Shown: positions 1-9,040, counted from the first letter of the stretch. The stretch: 18,212 bases of DNA from Porogramme epimiltina (GCA_900155495.1 FTLJ01001299.1:1-18212); one strand, 5' to 3'. The notes: generated by a model from the sequence alone, not told the origin. A program made the numbers and translations.

Positions 1-430
1 CGACGCCGAACATCTGTGTGAACGGAATGCGACACATATGAGATAAGGATCCTGGAACGGGACGCGGGGGGGAAAACAAGCAAGCGGGGGGGCATGCACG
101 ACGCACCTTCTCCATCTTGACCGCACGGCAGACGTTGATCGCCTTCTCGCGGTCATTGAGCTCGTCCTTGAGCCGGTCGATCTCGTCGGACCACGTACTC
201 GAGAACTCTGCGGACGAGCTGCTCCTGCGTCGCAACATCTTGATGCGGCGGACGTCTCCTCTGCTGCCGTCGTTGTTGTTGCTGTCGCCGTCGTCGTGGC
301 CGGTAGCGCGGGGGGAGGGCGAGGGCGCGGGGGGCGGGAGCGGGGTACCTTCGTCGAGGGGGCCGAGCACGAGGTGTGGGGGAACGCGGGAGCCAAGAAA
401 ACGGTGGAGCTTCGCGAGCTTTTCACGCTG
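1..430 (-). pseudogene. Partial uncharacterised protein gene (REKLAKLHRFLGSRVP motif), runs off left edge
   Basis: Three putative coding blocks can be joined on the minus strand. Block 1 (about 430-349) encodes AQREKLAKLHRFLGSRVPP followed by LVLGPLDE. A GT-AG intron at 348-259 leads to block 2 (258-107), which encodes a serine/arginine-rich start (MLRRRSSSSAEFSSTWSDE) and a charged helical stretch (IDRLKDELNDREKAIN) ending in KMEK. A second intron at 106-14 leads to block 3 (13-1), which begins MFGV and continues out of the window. The two introns are in consistent phase, which supports real coding sequence. I recall similar REK-LHRFLGSRVP plus KMEK-MFGV arrangements in uncharacterised basidiomycete proteins; function unknown. 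There is no start codon: in frame, upstream of block 1, a TAA is met within about 45 nt, and cyclin-like sequence begins directly. The 5' end is therefore probably lost by rearrangement. It could be a live gene only if the start exon lies elsewhere. Confidence 0.5.
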
Positions 431-571
431 AGCCGTGTACGATGGAGGACGTACGCGATGAAGTTAGCGAGGGGCGGCGACGGGGAGGGGGGCACGGTCT
501 TCGAGCGTAACAAACCGCGCGCGGAGCTTTGCGGTGTCGTCATGGCCGTAGTACGAATCCTTTTTGGAAGC
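427..571 (-). pseudogene. Cyclin-box gene fragment (frameshifted)
   Basis: The minus strand encodes ASKKDSYYGHDDTAKLRARF after an intron-like acceptor (ctcactcag, 572-580). After a frame change it encodes PPLANFIAYVLHRTRLS. Both pieces, in this order, resemble the start of the cyclin box of PCL/PHO80-like basidiomycete cyclins, where YYGH...AKL.ARF is followed by PPL..FIAY.LHRTRL. Cyclins bind and activate a cyclin-dependent kinase. Only about 45 codons are present. A stop (TAA) closes the first frame, the segment joining the two motifs is degraded, and the conserved continuation of the cyclin fold after HRTRL is missing, replaced by the REKLAKLHRF block. This is a fragment, not a working gene. 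The family call rests on remembered motifs and is moderate. Confidence 0.45.
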
Positions 572-1115
572 CTGAGTGAGAAGGGGGATCGGGGAGGGGA
601 CGGTGGCGCTATACTCACCACCACGGGGTACGCACTGGCGCCTGCTACAGGGAGGGGACATCTTGGACTGCTTCTTGAAGGGGCTCGGGTGGCGGGCGGT
701 GGAGGGACCAGAGACGGCGGAGGGACTAGAGACGGCGGAAGGACGACAAGTCCGTAGGCGCCTGAACTCGCCCGCGCGGCGCTTGCGCTGCCACGTCGCT
801 TGGTCTCCCCCACCACCACCATCCCTCTGCGCCATCCGTAACTTTCTCTTCGTTCCCTCCTCTTGCCGGCCGCGCCCGAAACCAAGACCGACGCCGAGAC
901 CGACGGGGCCCCCGCGAGTCGTAGAGGATCCCGCCCAGCAACGAGTCCGCCTTCCATGCATGTTGGCCCGAGCGCGCCTTCGCCGCCCTGCACGCTCGCT
1001 CGGTGGCCCCTCGGGGGGCTCCACGGGCTGATGGACTGCGCGCGCGGCCCACACCATCGTCCGCTGCCCCCAACGCGGTTCGCGTCGAGCCTCTTTCGAA
1101 CCCCGCGCACTTCAT
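572..1115. other. GC-rich stretch without a recognisable gene
   Basis: Long overlapping open frames exist on both strands, but they are compositionally biased (Arg, Pro, Gly, Ser rich) and resemble no family I know, as expected for non-coding DNA of very high GC. A minus-strand frame continues upstream of the cyclin fragment with Ser/Pro-rich sequence (SPSAVSGPSTARHPSPFKK) that might be decayed 5' sequence of the same gene. Imperfect tandem copies of a gagacggcgga-type unit occur around 710-735. Confidence 0.4.
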
Positions 1116-2270
1116 GAACTAAATCAGCCTGCCGCTGCCCCCTACGCACACGGCCCGAAGCCCCTCCGCGACGCTGCAGCTTGGACTAAGCCCACCCGCG
1201 GTGGCTTTCGTGTCCACCTCGGAGGACGAGACGAGGAGCGTCGCGGATGACACAGCTCCGGCTCGAGTTGGAAGATGGAATCAGGCCTCGTACCCAAACG
1301 CCAGGTGCGCCCCATTCCCTCCAACCACACCAGCACCCGTCCGACGCCCTCGCTCGCGGGCCGCCGGCCCCCCAGCGGCCGTCTCCCTGCCGATGCGCGT
1401 CTCGACGCTGTTTGCCACTTGGACGTCGACGTCGACGAGTGCATGCACCACCGCATGTCGATCCGGCACCGGCGCTGTGCATTACCTGGACGATCATCGA
1501 AATGACAGAGGCCCACCTCCCCATCTGTCCCGCGCCGCTGTCCTACCTTGTCCCCTGTACGTCCCTATTGTCGACCTCCCTCCCATCCACTCCTGCTGAC
1601 CACCGCCCCTCTACCACTCTAACACGACACGCTGGAGGGCCCCTCCCCTCTCTTTCCCTACACCAATGCTGGATGTGCAGTTTGTGCACATGCTAGTGCG
1701 TGAAAGGTATGCCATCTTCTTCTCGTTTGACATGTGGAGTGAATGTGAGGGGAGCGACACACGCTGATGCACACTCTGATAGTGTCATGCCCTATTCTCG
1801 GCAGAAGGCAAGTATCCCCCTTCTTCACTCCATTTTCACTCATCCATCAGGTCCACATCACCCGCCCAACACCCAGCCAGGATGTGCCGCGATCCCAAAG
1901 GTATGCCCTCTTCCCTTTCTCAGCGACGACTGCGACCGCGACAGAGAATTCGCACTCACCCGCGGCCACTACTGGCACGTCGCGATTGGGACCGGGACGT
2001 CATCATGGGCAGTGCACCCCCAACCCTGCCCCTCCCCACCGCCCGATCGCGCCCGCCCCGTGCACTTCCCACATCCAACACGGTCTGCCGCCTCTCTGCG
2101 CAGGCACTGCAGCATGTGCCAGAGATGTGGAAAGTGCTGCGGGCAGAGACGGGTGCGCGCCGCCTGCGCCGTTGTAGTTCTGCTCTATAGTTATTACTCT
2201 TTGTGTTAGTATGACATGTATCCGTATGTATTTGTTAATGTGATCAATTTCCGCGCCCCCATACAGTGTG
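1116..2270. other. No gene recognised; pyrimidine-rich intergenic sequence
   Basis: None of the frames shows a family motif. The sequence is C/T-rich on the plus strand around 1520-1680 and 1800-2060. A short plus-strand frame starting near 1665 (MLDVQFVHMLVRERYAIFF) ends after 33 codons and cannot be assigned. The phrase AAAGGTATGCC occurs twice (about 1703 and 1897), each time followed by pyrimidine-rich sequence, and could be the remnant of a small duplication. From about 2190 the composition shifts to AT-rich just before the GGGCTT repeat block. Confidence 0.4.
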
Positions 2271-2277
2271 CTGCATG

Positions 2278-2448
2278 GCGGGCTTATATTGGTCTTGGAC
2301 GGGCTTGACAAGCCCACCCCCCGGCTTGATAAGCCCACCTGGGCTTATCCAGCCGACCCCACCTAGCTTAATAAGCCCACGGGCTTTTTTGGGCTTATGG
2401 GCTTGTGGGGCTTGTGGGGCTTGGCAAGCCCCACAAGCCCGTCATAAG
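2278..2448. repeat. GGGCTT/AAGCCC inverted-repeat block, likely a DNA-transposon end or MITE remnant
   Basis: The motif GGGCTT or its complement AAGCCC recurs about every 10-25 bases across this block. Several neighbouring copies form small palindromes, such as GGGCTTGACAAGCCC. The right side forms a near-perfect hairpin: arm 2394-2414, spacer 2415-2424, arm 2425-2448, differing by a 3-nt insertion. Dense short GGGCTT-like subterminal repeats in inverted orientation are known from ends of hAT-type DNA transposons; assigning this block to that group is inference. No transposase frame is seen nearby, so it would be a non-autonomous or solo end. It lies just upstream of the UTP20 fragment. Confidence 0.5.
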
Positions 2449-2538
2449 ACAAGTGACACTTTGCTGATGTAGGCCATTCAATGGCCAGGCACGCTATGGT
2501 CCAAGTGCGTGTATGCGTCACTCTGACTTTCTGTTTAG

Positions 2539-2980
2539 AGCCAAGTTACGGGGGACCGATTCGACGTCACCATGTTCAAGACCCAGCTCCTCTCAACGCT
2601 GGAGGAGTGTTCGTCCCTCGCCGAGAAGCTCAACTGCGACCTCGTTCCACACTTCCTATCCCTTGCTCGCCCCGACACGTCTTCCAAGATCCCGAGACAG
2701 AAGCTCAGCGCCTGGCTCAAACTCTTCTCCAAATTCACCAACCCGAATGCGCTTCGCTCAACCAACGTCCTCCGCACCCTCTACACTACCCTCCTCACGC
2801 ATCCCGACCATGCGCTACAGCGGCTCGCGCTGTCCTGCGTGCTCACGTACAAGCCACCTCGCCTGGTCCCTCACGAAGACACGCTCTGGACGCTGCTCAA
2901 CGACACCAAGTGGCGACTTCGCCGCACTCGGCGCTCCCAGCGAGCGCGCAGAGTTCGTGGACGCCGTCATTTGGCTATAA
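2539..2980 (+). pseudogene. UTP20: UTP20 (U3 snoRNP / SSU processome) fragment, part 1
   Basis: UTP20 is a very large HEAT-repeat-like protein of the nucleolar small-subunit processome needed for 18S rRNA maturation. The fragment starts after an intron-type acceptor (ctgtttag, ending 2538). It encodes a stretch resembling the DRIM region: TQLLSTLEECSSLAEKLN, DLVPHFLSLARP, LFSKFTNPNALRS, then LLTHPDHALQRLALSCVLTYK and HEDTLWTLLNDTKWR. Near 2913 the frame shifts by one, and the family sequence continues as DFAALGAP and EFVDAVIWL before a stop (TAA). Conserved sequence would continue for many hundreds of residues. Instead an ECH1-like gene begins about 30 nt later, and UTP20 resumes at about 4165. 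The ATG at 2572 has a fair context (cacc) but lies inside conserved sequence and is not a natural start. I see a broken gene fragment, with high certainty for the family. Confidence 0.8.
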
Positions 2981-3011
2981 ACTGGTCTAGCTGAGTTTCG
3001 TTTATCCTCAG

Positions 3012-4045
3012 CAGCCCTGTCAACGCTTTTCATGAGCCGTGAGCGATCCTCGTAACGAACGTTGCTTCTCGTGCTCAAAAGACTGCATTTACTAGGTTCT
3101 GGACTGAGACGGGCAACATCTTTGACAAGTTCGCCGATGAACCATCTGTGCGCGCCATTGTCCTCGCCTCAGCCCTGCCCAAGCTCTTCTCTGCTGGGAT
3201 CGACTGTGAGTCCACAGTTTCTCCTGTGTATTCTAAAACCAACTCATCGACTTTCCTTCTAGTCAGCGCTCTTCCTGCAGCATTACGCACTCTCGACCCC
3301 TCTAGGCGCGCGGTTCAATTATGCTTGCACATTGCGGCCTTCCAGTCGTCCATCTCCGCCATCGAGCGTTTCCCCTACCCCGTCATCGCCGCAACGCACG
3401 GGCTGGCCATCGGCCTTTCCATTGACATCATCTCCGCCTGTGGCATACGCTACACCGCATCCAACGCGATGTTCTCTATCAAAGTAATCCCATCTCCCCC
3501 TCTGTCCCTCCCTCCGACCACGTCACTTACAACCCTTTCCGAAATAGGAAGTCGACGTCGGCCTCGCCGCCGACATCGGCACGCTCGCGCGCGTGCTAAA
3601 GGTGACGGGCAACCAGAGCCTCGTCTCCGAGCTCGCGTTCACCGCGCGCCCCTTCTCCGCGGTGGAGGCGGAGAAGTGCGGGCTCGTCTCGCGCGTCGTG
3701 CCCGGCAGCCGGGTCGAGGTCGTCGCCGCGGCGCTGGAGACCGCGAGGCTGATCGCGGAGAAGTCGCCCATCGCGGTGTTCGGGACGAAGCGCATCCTGC
3801 TCCATGCGAGGGACCATACGTGCGTCACTTTTTGGTCTTGGATGTGGATGGAGGGTGGTGGCTGACTCGGTGTTGTGGGTCAGGGTGCAGGAGAACCTGG
3901 AGTATACGGTGGTGTGGAACAGCGCGATGTTGCAGACGCAGGTAAGCCCGTGGTAGCGACCACATCCATCCCATGCTTAGGTCATTTTCAGGATATCCCG
4001 GACGCTGTGGAGGCAGCGGAGAAGAAGGGCAAGGCCACTTTCTAG
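3012..4045 (+). pseudogene. 5'-truncated delta3,5-delta2,4-dienoyl-CoA isomerase gene (ECH1 type), six exons
   Basis: The product belongs to the enoyl-CoA hydratase/isomerase (crotonase) superfamily; ECH1 enzymes shift double bonds of unsaturated fatty acyl-CoAs during peroxisomal or mitochondrial beta-oxidation. The exons join in phase: 3012-3038, 3096-3205, 3263-3483, 3548-3819, 3884-3941, 3992-4045, with GT-AG introns of 50-64 nt. The joined product runs from PVNAF through the oxyanion-hole motif LFSAGID, ATHG, an Asp at 3424-3426 matching catalytic Asp176 of the rat enzyme, then EVDVGLAADIG (3548-3580), whose Glu and last Asp match Glu196 and Asp204. It continues with GNQSLVSELAFTAR, RDHTVQENLEY and WNSAMLQTQDI and ends KATF. 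All catalytic residues are kept and no exon has a stop. The first exon with the start codon is absent: upstream of acceptor 3011 lies UTP20 sequence. No PTS1-like SKL is seen at the end. It is a recent partial copy; expression would need a borrowed start. Confidence 0.85.
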
Positions 4046-4164
4046 CCTCTAGGCCCGAAGCTGTAGGTAGCGTGCCGTCACGAGGCGTAGGAGGCATCAC
4101 ATTTGCCCTGTACAACATGTATATTCCATGCAACTCTGAATCTTGGTTTTGGTTTCTCCGCTTG

Positions 4165-4968
4165 GTCGCAACAGGGGGGCTGATCGCCATGCGGCAGTCC
4201 TCTCGACCCTCGCGGGATGCATGGACGCGGAACTCTCGTTGCTTGTCGACCTCATGCTTCAGCCCATCCGGGGGGGGGGCGGATGGCGGCCGAAGGCGCG
4301 TTCAAGATCGTGCCCGTGCCCGAGGAGGTGTCGGAGAAGCAGCAGGTCGGGTTCCTGACACTACTTGGGGACGTCCTCAAGCATCTTGGGTCGCGACTCG
4401 TCTCGCGGTGGCCCGTACTCCTAGAGACACCCCTGGATCTCATGGGGGGCGCGCAGTCTACCCTTGACGCCTAGAGAGCCAAGGGCGATGGCGTCGATGA
4501 AGACGCGGAAGAGGACGCCGTAGTCAAAGAAGATGAGGAGGAAGAGCATGGGTCCAGGACATCGAGAGCTCTGTGAACCGTCCGCCAGCTCGGTTTGAAG
4601 AGGTTTGCGGACTTCTTCCGCTCTCCGATCGTGTACGACTTTGGACCCTACATGCCTGAGGCGTTCCATGCTTTCATCTCCCCTCGGCTGCCCTCGCTTG
4701 ATCAGGAGAACACTCAGGCGCTGTCGGCTCTTCCACGTATGGACGCAACACGCCGAGTACGCCCAATACTTGGTCAAATACAATTCTCGTGTCCTTCTGA
4801 AGGTGTACGACTGCCTGGTCGCGACGAACGTCAAGCCCGCTGTGATTTGGGGGTGTTCAATATCGTCGAACAACTTCAAGCGCTCTCGCTAGCGGACGAG
4901 GCGATCCTCGAGTCTGTGCTCAAGCCACTCCTAGAGAATCGGATTGGCGTGCGGACCCGCATCGCCGC
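4165..4968 (+). pseudogene. UTP20: UTP20 fragment, part 2 (continuation beyond the ECH1 insert)
   Basis: The UTP20 homology interrupted at 2980 resumes with RGADRHAAVLSTLAGC and AELSLLVDLMLQP. It then meets a run of ten G (4270-4279), after which the reading frame changes: FKIVPVPEEVSEKQQVGFL, TLLGDVLKHLGSRL, LDLMGGAQSTLDA. An in-frame TAG (4472-4474) is followed by an Asp/Glu-rich linker typical of this part of the family and an in-frame TGA (4574-4576). Then come RQLGLKRFADFFRSP, YMPEAFHAFISPRLP, a second frame change (EYAQYLVKYNSRVLLKVYD, CLVATNVKPAVI) and a third (FNIVEQLQALSLADEAILES). At least two stops and three frameshifts make this a clear pseudogene. Homology ends close to 4968, directly against the end of the F-box gene on the other strand. 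Confidence 0.8.
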
Positions 4969-5005
4969 TCAAGGAACCAAGTTATAATAGTAAGGGTGAG
5001 GGAGG

Positions 5006-5053
5006 CTATGCACAGTATAAATAGAGGTCGACTTGATAGAACAAGGAGCTTAC
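5006..5053 (-). other. Conserved last intron of the F-box family
   Basis: The minus strand shows GTAAGC followed by a region ending TATTTATACTGTGCATAG. The same donor and near-identical acceptor end occur at the equivalent place in the three other copies (introns ending at 7789, 10173 and 11059; 48-65 nt long). On the plus strand this appears as a recurring CTATGCAYAG box followed by an A/T-rich stretch. Conservation of both splice sites suggests a genuine intron that places the true C terminus in a further short exon. In copy 1 that exon is not homologous to the others, because UTP20 debris abuts it. Confidence 0.6.
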
Positions 5054-6478
5054 TTAAACTGATGCCATCCATGGCTAGAAACGGTAACGCTTGCCTTCCC
5101 GGAGATCTTGGAGAGCTTCTTCCGCGCCGCTTCCTCGACGGCCGACTGATAGAGTTGGCTACAAATGCAGTCTGACTTGTCATGGAGTTCCGATGGCCAC
5201 GTCACGTGTAATTCCAGGTTCAAAGTAAGGAGGCTCTTCAAGGAATTCTTGAAGATTGGTTCGAGGGTCTCTGCGTTCTTGAGGACAAACCCGCATTCAT
5301 TCTGCAAGTCAACGATGTCCTTCGATAGCGATATGGTCCAATGAAGGCAGATAGATAGGTGCTTGAGGTTCGAGTGTGGTGATGCGATTGAAAGGAAGGT
5401 TGATATGAACTCCCAAGGGTTAAACATTTCGTTGCCAGGATACACCATTAGGCGTAGAGACTGAAGGCGGGTGAAGTGGCGGAGGGACCCAACGAAACCT
5501 ACGCACAAGTTCAATTCAGTCCGATCGGCTCAGGGTTGCATAGTAGCTCAACGTACCATCACCCGGGAGCTGCCCTCTGTCTAGCCAAAATCTCATGTCA
5601 AGGCGAATGACAGACGGGCCAGCAAACTCCCAGAGTTCAGAACCATTTTTCAAAGCGGTGGACTCTATATCGAGGTCCACAAGGGAAGTTCCCAAGGAGG
5701 TCACTGAGAGACACTCGAGCATTTCTTCTTCCAAGGGAATGTCCAGGTAACGAAGGCTCAATCGACGGACTCGTTTCAGAAACTCGGGCCTTCGCGTACC
5801 CAGAAGTGGTCGAAGCCTGCGTGAAATTGGCCACGTTATATTGTATATGTCGAGGTAGGTCAAGGAGGGTAACGCGGTGATGGTGCAGCGCATTGTGCCA
5901 AATGATGGAAACCTGACATCCCCGAGGGAAAGTGTACGAACAGAAGCGAACGCGTTGAGGAGGATGAAAATTCGAGGTGGGATGGAGCTCTGTTTCGTGT
6001 TCCAGTTTAGAATGCGAAGCTCGAGCACTTCCAAGTTGGGTAGTCTACCCCCGAGTTGATGCATAAAGACCCTTGAGGCGAAGTGCGTATGGCTTCCGGT
6101 TGATGTGCTTTCGTGCGATGATATCAAGGCGATTCGGCGGACAGATGGAAGCCAGCGGGACACAGTCGGGGATCGAACGACGTTGGAGACGAATATGTTG
6201 TATTGTCGATCGGAACAAAGCCAGACATCCATGAGAAGATAGTGACGGCTAGCAGGTAGCCAGTCGCGACAGACAAGGGCACAATTGCATAGAGGCTTGT
6301 AGTAGTCAGGGGGGTACACATCCGGGGCAAAGTGGAGGAACGAGATGATGATGTCGGTGATTTCCTTCGGGAGGGACTGTGGGACTGTCTGAGGGATGAT
6401 CGGTGCTTATTAAGGTTATAACCTGGTATCATGGACTGGATACACACACACCTTGGTTGAATGATCGACATCGCCCAT
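5050..6478 (-). CDS. F-box domain protein (intact copy 1)
   Basis: Proposed model: complement of 6478-6448, 6405-5557 and 5498-5050, giving 442 residues and a TAA stop; introns are 42 and 58 nt and phases agree. The first exon (MGDVDHSTKV) is a short exon that I chose because it supplies the only nearby start in phase. The F-box (residues about 22-65) reads LPKEITDIIISFLHF, then the hallmark LVCRDW at 54-59. F-box proteins link substrates to SKP1-cullin ubiquitin ligases. The remaining 380 residues show irregular leucine-rich segments (LPNLEVLELRILNW, LPSLTYLDIYNITW, SLRHFTRLQSLRL), as in agaricomycete F-box families. An alternative end uses a donor inside the stop (GTAAGC at 5053) and a 48-nt intron to exon 5005-4969, giving 453 residues. 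That intron is conserved in all four copies, so I consider it likely. This is the only copy here with a complete F-box and no lesion. Confidence 0.75.
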
Positions 6479-7739
6479 CGTTCAGTAAGGGGATTTATTG
6501 TGGACACCAGTATTCTCCTTCCGATTCTGCAGATGTCACATCAGTGAGGACTGCAGTCGAGGGCTTAGGAGAATGTGGCGGACATGACCTACTGTTGTAT
6601 ACTATGGGAGAGCAACGAATGGGATACTTGTGGACGTGGCCGTTTGACTTGGATTTTTGAATGGGACCGACTAGGACGCGACTGGTGCGTACCATGGAAC
6701 TTCCCGATCAGCCAATCGACACGACTACTCGAGAGAGATTATGGTCCATACCTATTAGCAGGGGCATAAGGGATAGGCCGCAAAAGAAGGTGGAAGGTGT
6801 AAGGGCCTGAGGAGAATGATAGGGGTCGGACCGCCTTCAAGATGGGCAGACCCGGAGAGCAACAGTCCCACGGGCATATTAGGTTCACTGGGACAGGTCA
6901 CGCGCAGGCTGACGCGAGAATCTAGCAATAGAGCATCGCATTACTCTATTACCAACGAGCATATACATGGGGTGGGGAACGGGGAGGGAGCAGGAGCGAG
7001 GGTGCGATGCGGGTGTGTACGACTCGAACGAATACTTATTAGAGGGATGTGCCATGGCGGGGGTGACGACGCGTCGATGGAGATGGATATCCCACATATC
7101 CACGAGAATCGTAGTGAACAGGGGAGGGGCGCCAAAGGATACTAAGACAAGCATAGCAACCGAATGAGACGGCTGACGAGTGGGCGAAAGCAGACGGGAG
7201 GTACGTGGGAGGGGGTCGTGGACTGCTTATGAAGGTTGACGTCCTCCGCATGAGGAGAGAGAAGGGGGAAAATATGTGTGCACGAATAACTGAGCAATGT
7301 CTCTGCTCGGAGTGTGGCTAGCAGCCTTGTTAAACGCAAAGGGAGTCGAACCGTGTTCAACGAGCGGTCTCGGGGTCCCAGCATTTGAGCAGACCTGCCA
7401 GGTACCTGTATATTGTGATTTCTTCTTCGGTAGATAGTTCTGATCCAGGTGGTGTTATTGACAGCTACATACTAAGCGGATTGCATATCGAAGCGATCGA
7501 GTCTGAAGAATCCAAGAAGAAGAAAAGGCGTCGCGCCCTCTACACCTTCCAACCCCCTCTCTGTGAGTAGCCGAAAAACCAATGGCCCTTTGTTACCTCC
7601 AAACCCATGGCTCACCACACTGCCTCATCCGACTTTCCCATCGCGTGGGGAGATTTCCCCCGGGTATAAGCTGATGGAGCTGCTATTGTGTTCTCGTGTG
7701 TGGTCTGTGCTCCCGCCACTGGATTTGGAATTGTGAGGC
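6479..7739. other. Intergenic region upstream of F-box copy 1; no gene seen
   Basis: About 1.26 kb without a recognisable coding region. Open frames on both strands stay below 110 codons and have no family features; the longest (plus strand, 6816-7145) is Gly/Arg-rich and unconvincing. The sequence should contain the promoter of the minus-strand F-box gene starting at 6478, but I see no clear TATA or other core element. A Lys-rich short frame (KKKKRRR, near 7515-7540) is followed by a possible splice donor (gtgagta at 7562) and may be the end of a decayed exon. Confidence 0.4.
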
Positions 7740-8378
7740 GGCGCGGATGGTCGCAGGGTCTTCCCCTTCCAGAAGAGCAGGAGGAGGTCTATGCATAGTG
7801 TAAATAGACTGAGGGGTAAAATTAAAAGAACAGTGAGCTTACTTAGACAGCTGCCGTACAGAAGTGGTAACGCTCAATCTAGCCTTCTCCAGGATTCTGG
7901 AGAGCTTCTTCCGTGCCGCTTCTTCGACGCCCGACTGGGAGAGTTTGATACGAGTGCGGACGGGCTTGTCGTAGAATTCTAATACCCAACAAATGTCCAA
8001 TTCCAGGTCCAAGGTAAGGAGACCCTCGAAGGAATTGTCTAGTAGCACCAAGTCGAGACTCGAGGGTCTCTGCGTTCCTGACCACAAGCTCGCATTCGTT
8101 CAGGTCGAAGTCGCCACAAGACGATTTCCATATATCCCAACAATAGCCGAGGATGAATAGGTCCTTGACGTTCGAATATGGTGATGCGTTTGAAAGGAAG
8201 GTTGCTACAAACTCCCATGGGTCGAACACTTTGCCGTCAGGATACAAATTGAGGCGTAGAGACTGAAGCCGGGTGAAGTGGAGGAGGGACCCAACGAATT
8301 CTACAACAAATCGTCGTTAAATTCATTCCACTCGGTTCAGAATTGCATATAGATATGACGTACTATCACCCGCGGGGA
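7740..8378 (-). pseudogene. F-box family copy 2, 5'-truncated and frameshifted
   Basis: Only the 3' third of the gene is present. The last few codons of exon 2 (8378-8364), the 58-nt-type intron (here 8363-8301, 63 nt) and exon 3 (8300-about 7843) align with copy 1: DPWEFVATFLSNASPYSNVK, ECELVVRNAETLES, LLTLDLELDICW, VEEAARKKLSRILEKA. A roughly 10-nt insertion around 8045-8065 changes the frame between NAETLES and LLTLDLEL. The last intron (donor near 7843, acceptor at 7789) is kept, and weak similarity continues to about 7740. The F-box itself and most of exon 2 are missing; homology ends abruptly near 8378. Non-functional. Confidence 0.75.
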
Positions 8379-9040
8379 CCAAATACGACCACACACCACA
8401 CCTGCGCGCTAAGGCCCCCGTTCGCCTCGGACGAGCGCGATGACGGCAAGAGCCAGACCATGCACGACCTCCGAGCCCTGTCCTCTACTTATTGCGACGT
8501 TCCTGGTCTGCTGTCGCGACGGTTAAATACCATACAAGCCGTGTATCCCATCCTGAGCGGCCGTGAGCTCTCACAACAAGCACGGTAACCTCGGCTCTCT
8601 TCTAAGGTACTGTATGTTTCGCGTTCTCGTCTTCTCCCTATTCGCCGAGGCTAACCCCAGTCATTCTGCAGCTCCGCTACTACGCACCAACGTGGCCAGT
8701 ACTCTTCTTCTACCGCTTTTCTAGCTATGCTGCGAGGCAGCGCCGCTCGAGCGATTCGAGCAGGGAGGGGGCGTGTCTCTGGACGATGATGTCGTGCGCA
8801 CGCGGCCAACGTCCATCGGTTTCAAAGGCGACGTGTTCGGAGGGCGCGATTGGTGTACGTGAGTCTCATGTTCTTCAACTCCCCACGCGCGCCCAGAGTC
8901 TACACCCAGATCCTGGACGCTTAGAGCCTCCGTATTTGTGCGTCCTGCGCTCCCACAACCTTACCGCTTGCGGTCCCGTGTAGCGTCGCCAGCACTAACG
9001 CCTTCCTCTTCCCTCCCTTTGCACCCTGCGCACCCGCCAG
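8379..9040. other. Unassigned stretch with exon-like features
   Basis: The plus strand has frames such as DDGKSQTMHDLRALSSTYCD (about 8440-8500), LRYYAPTWPVLFFYRF (from about 8671, just after an acceptor-like cattctgcag) and VVRTRPTSIGFKGDVFGGRD (about 8790-8850, followed by gtacgtgag). These look like decayed exons separated by introns, but I do not recognise the protein. Sequence from about 8980 to 9040 (a CACTAAC branch-like motif, then a pyrimidine tract and cccgccag) is a good intron end leading into the glycogen-phosphorylase fragment. Confidence 0.4.

Noticed and set aside
464..1115. Long minus- and plus-strand open frames (up to about 197 codons).
   Set aside because: Several overlap on both strands, are Arg/Pro/Gly/Ser-rich and lack motifs, as expected for random sequence at this GC content.
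2266..2472. 68-codon plus-strand frame over the GGGCTT block.
   Set aside because: It simply translates the repeat (GLTSPPPGLISPPGLI) and is not a gene.
3042..3102. Treating the region before 3096 as untranslated and starting the isomerase at an internal ATG such as 3148.
   Set aside because: The peptide PVNAFHEP at 3012-3038 joins in phase to FWTETGNIFDKF and matches the family, so coding starts earlier and the true start is missing.
7330..7400. Possible tRNA gene on the minus strand, because GGTTCGACTCC resembles a B box.
   Set aside because: No matching T-stem, A box, anticodon arm or acceptor pairing could be found around it.
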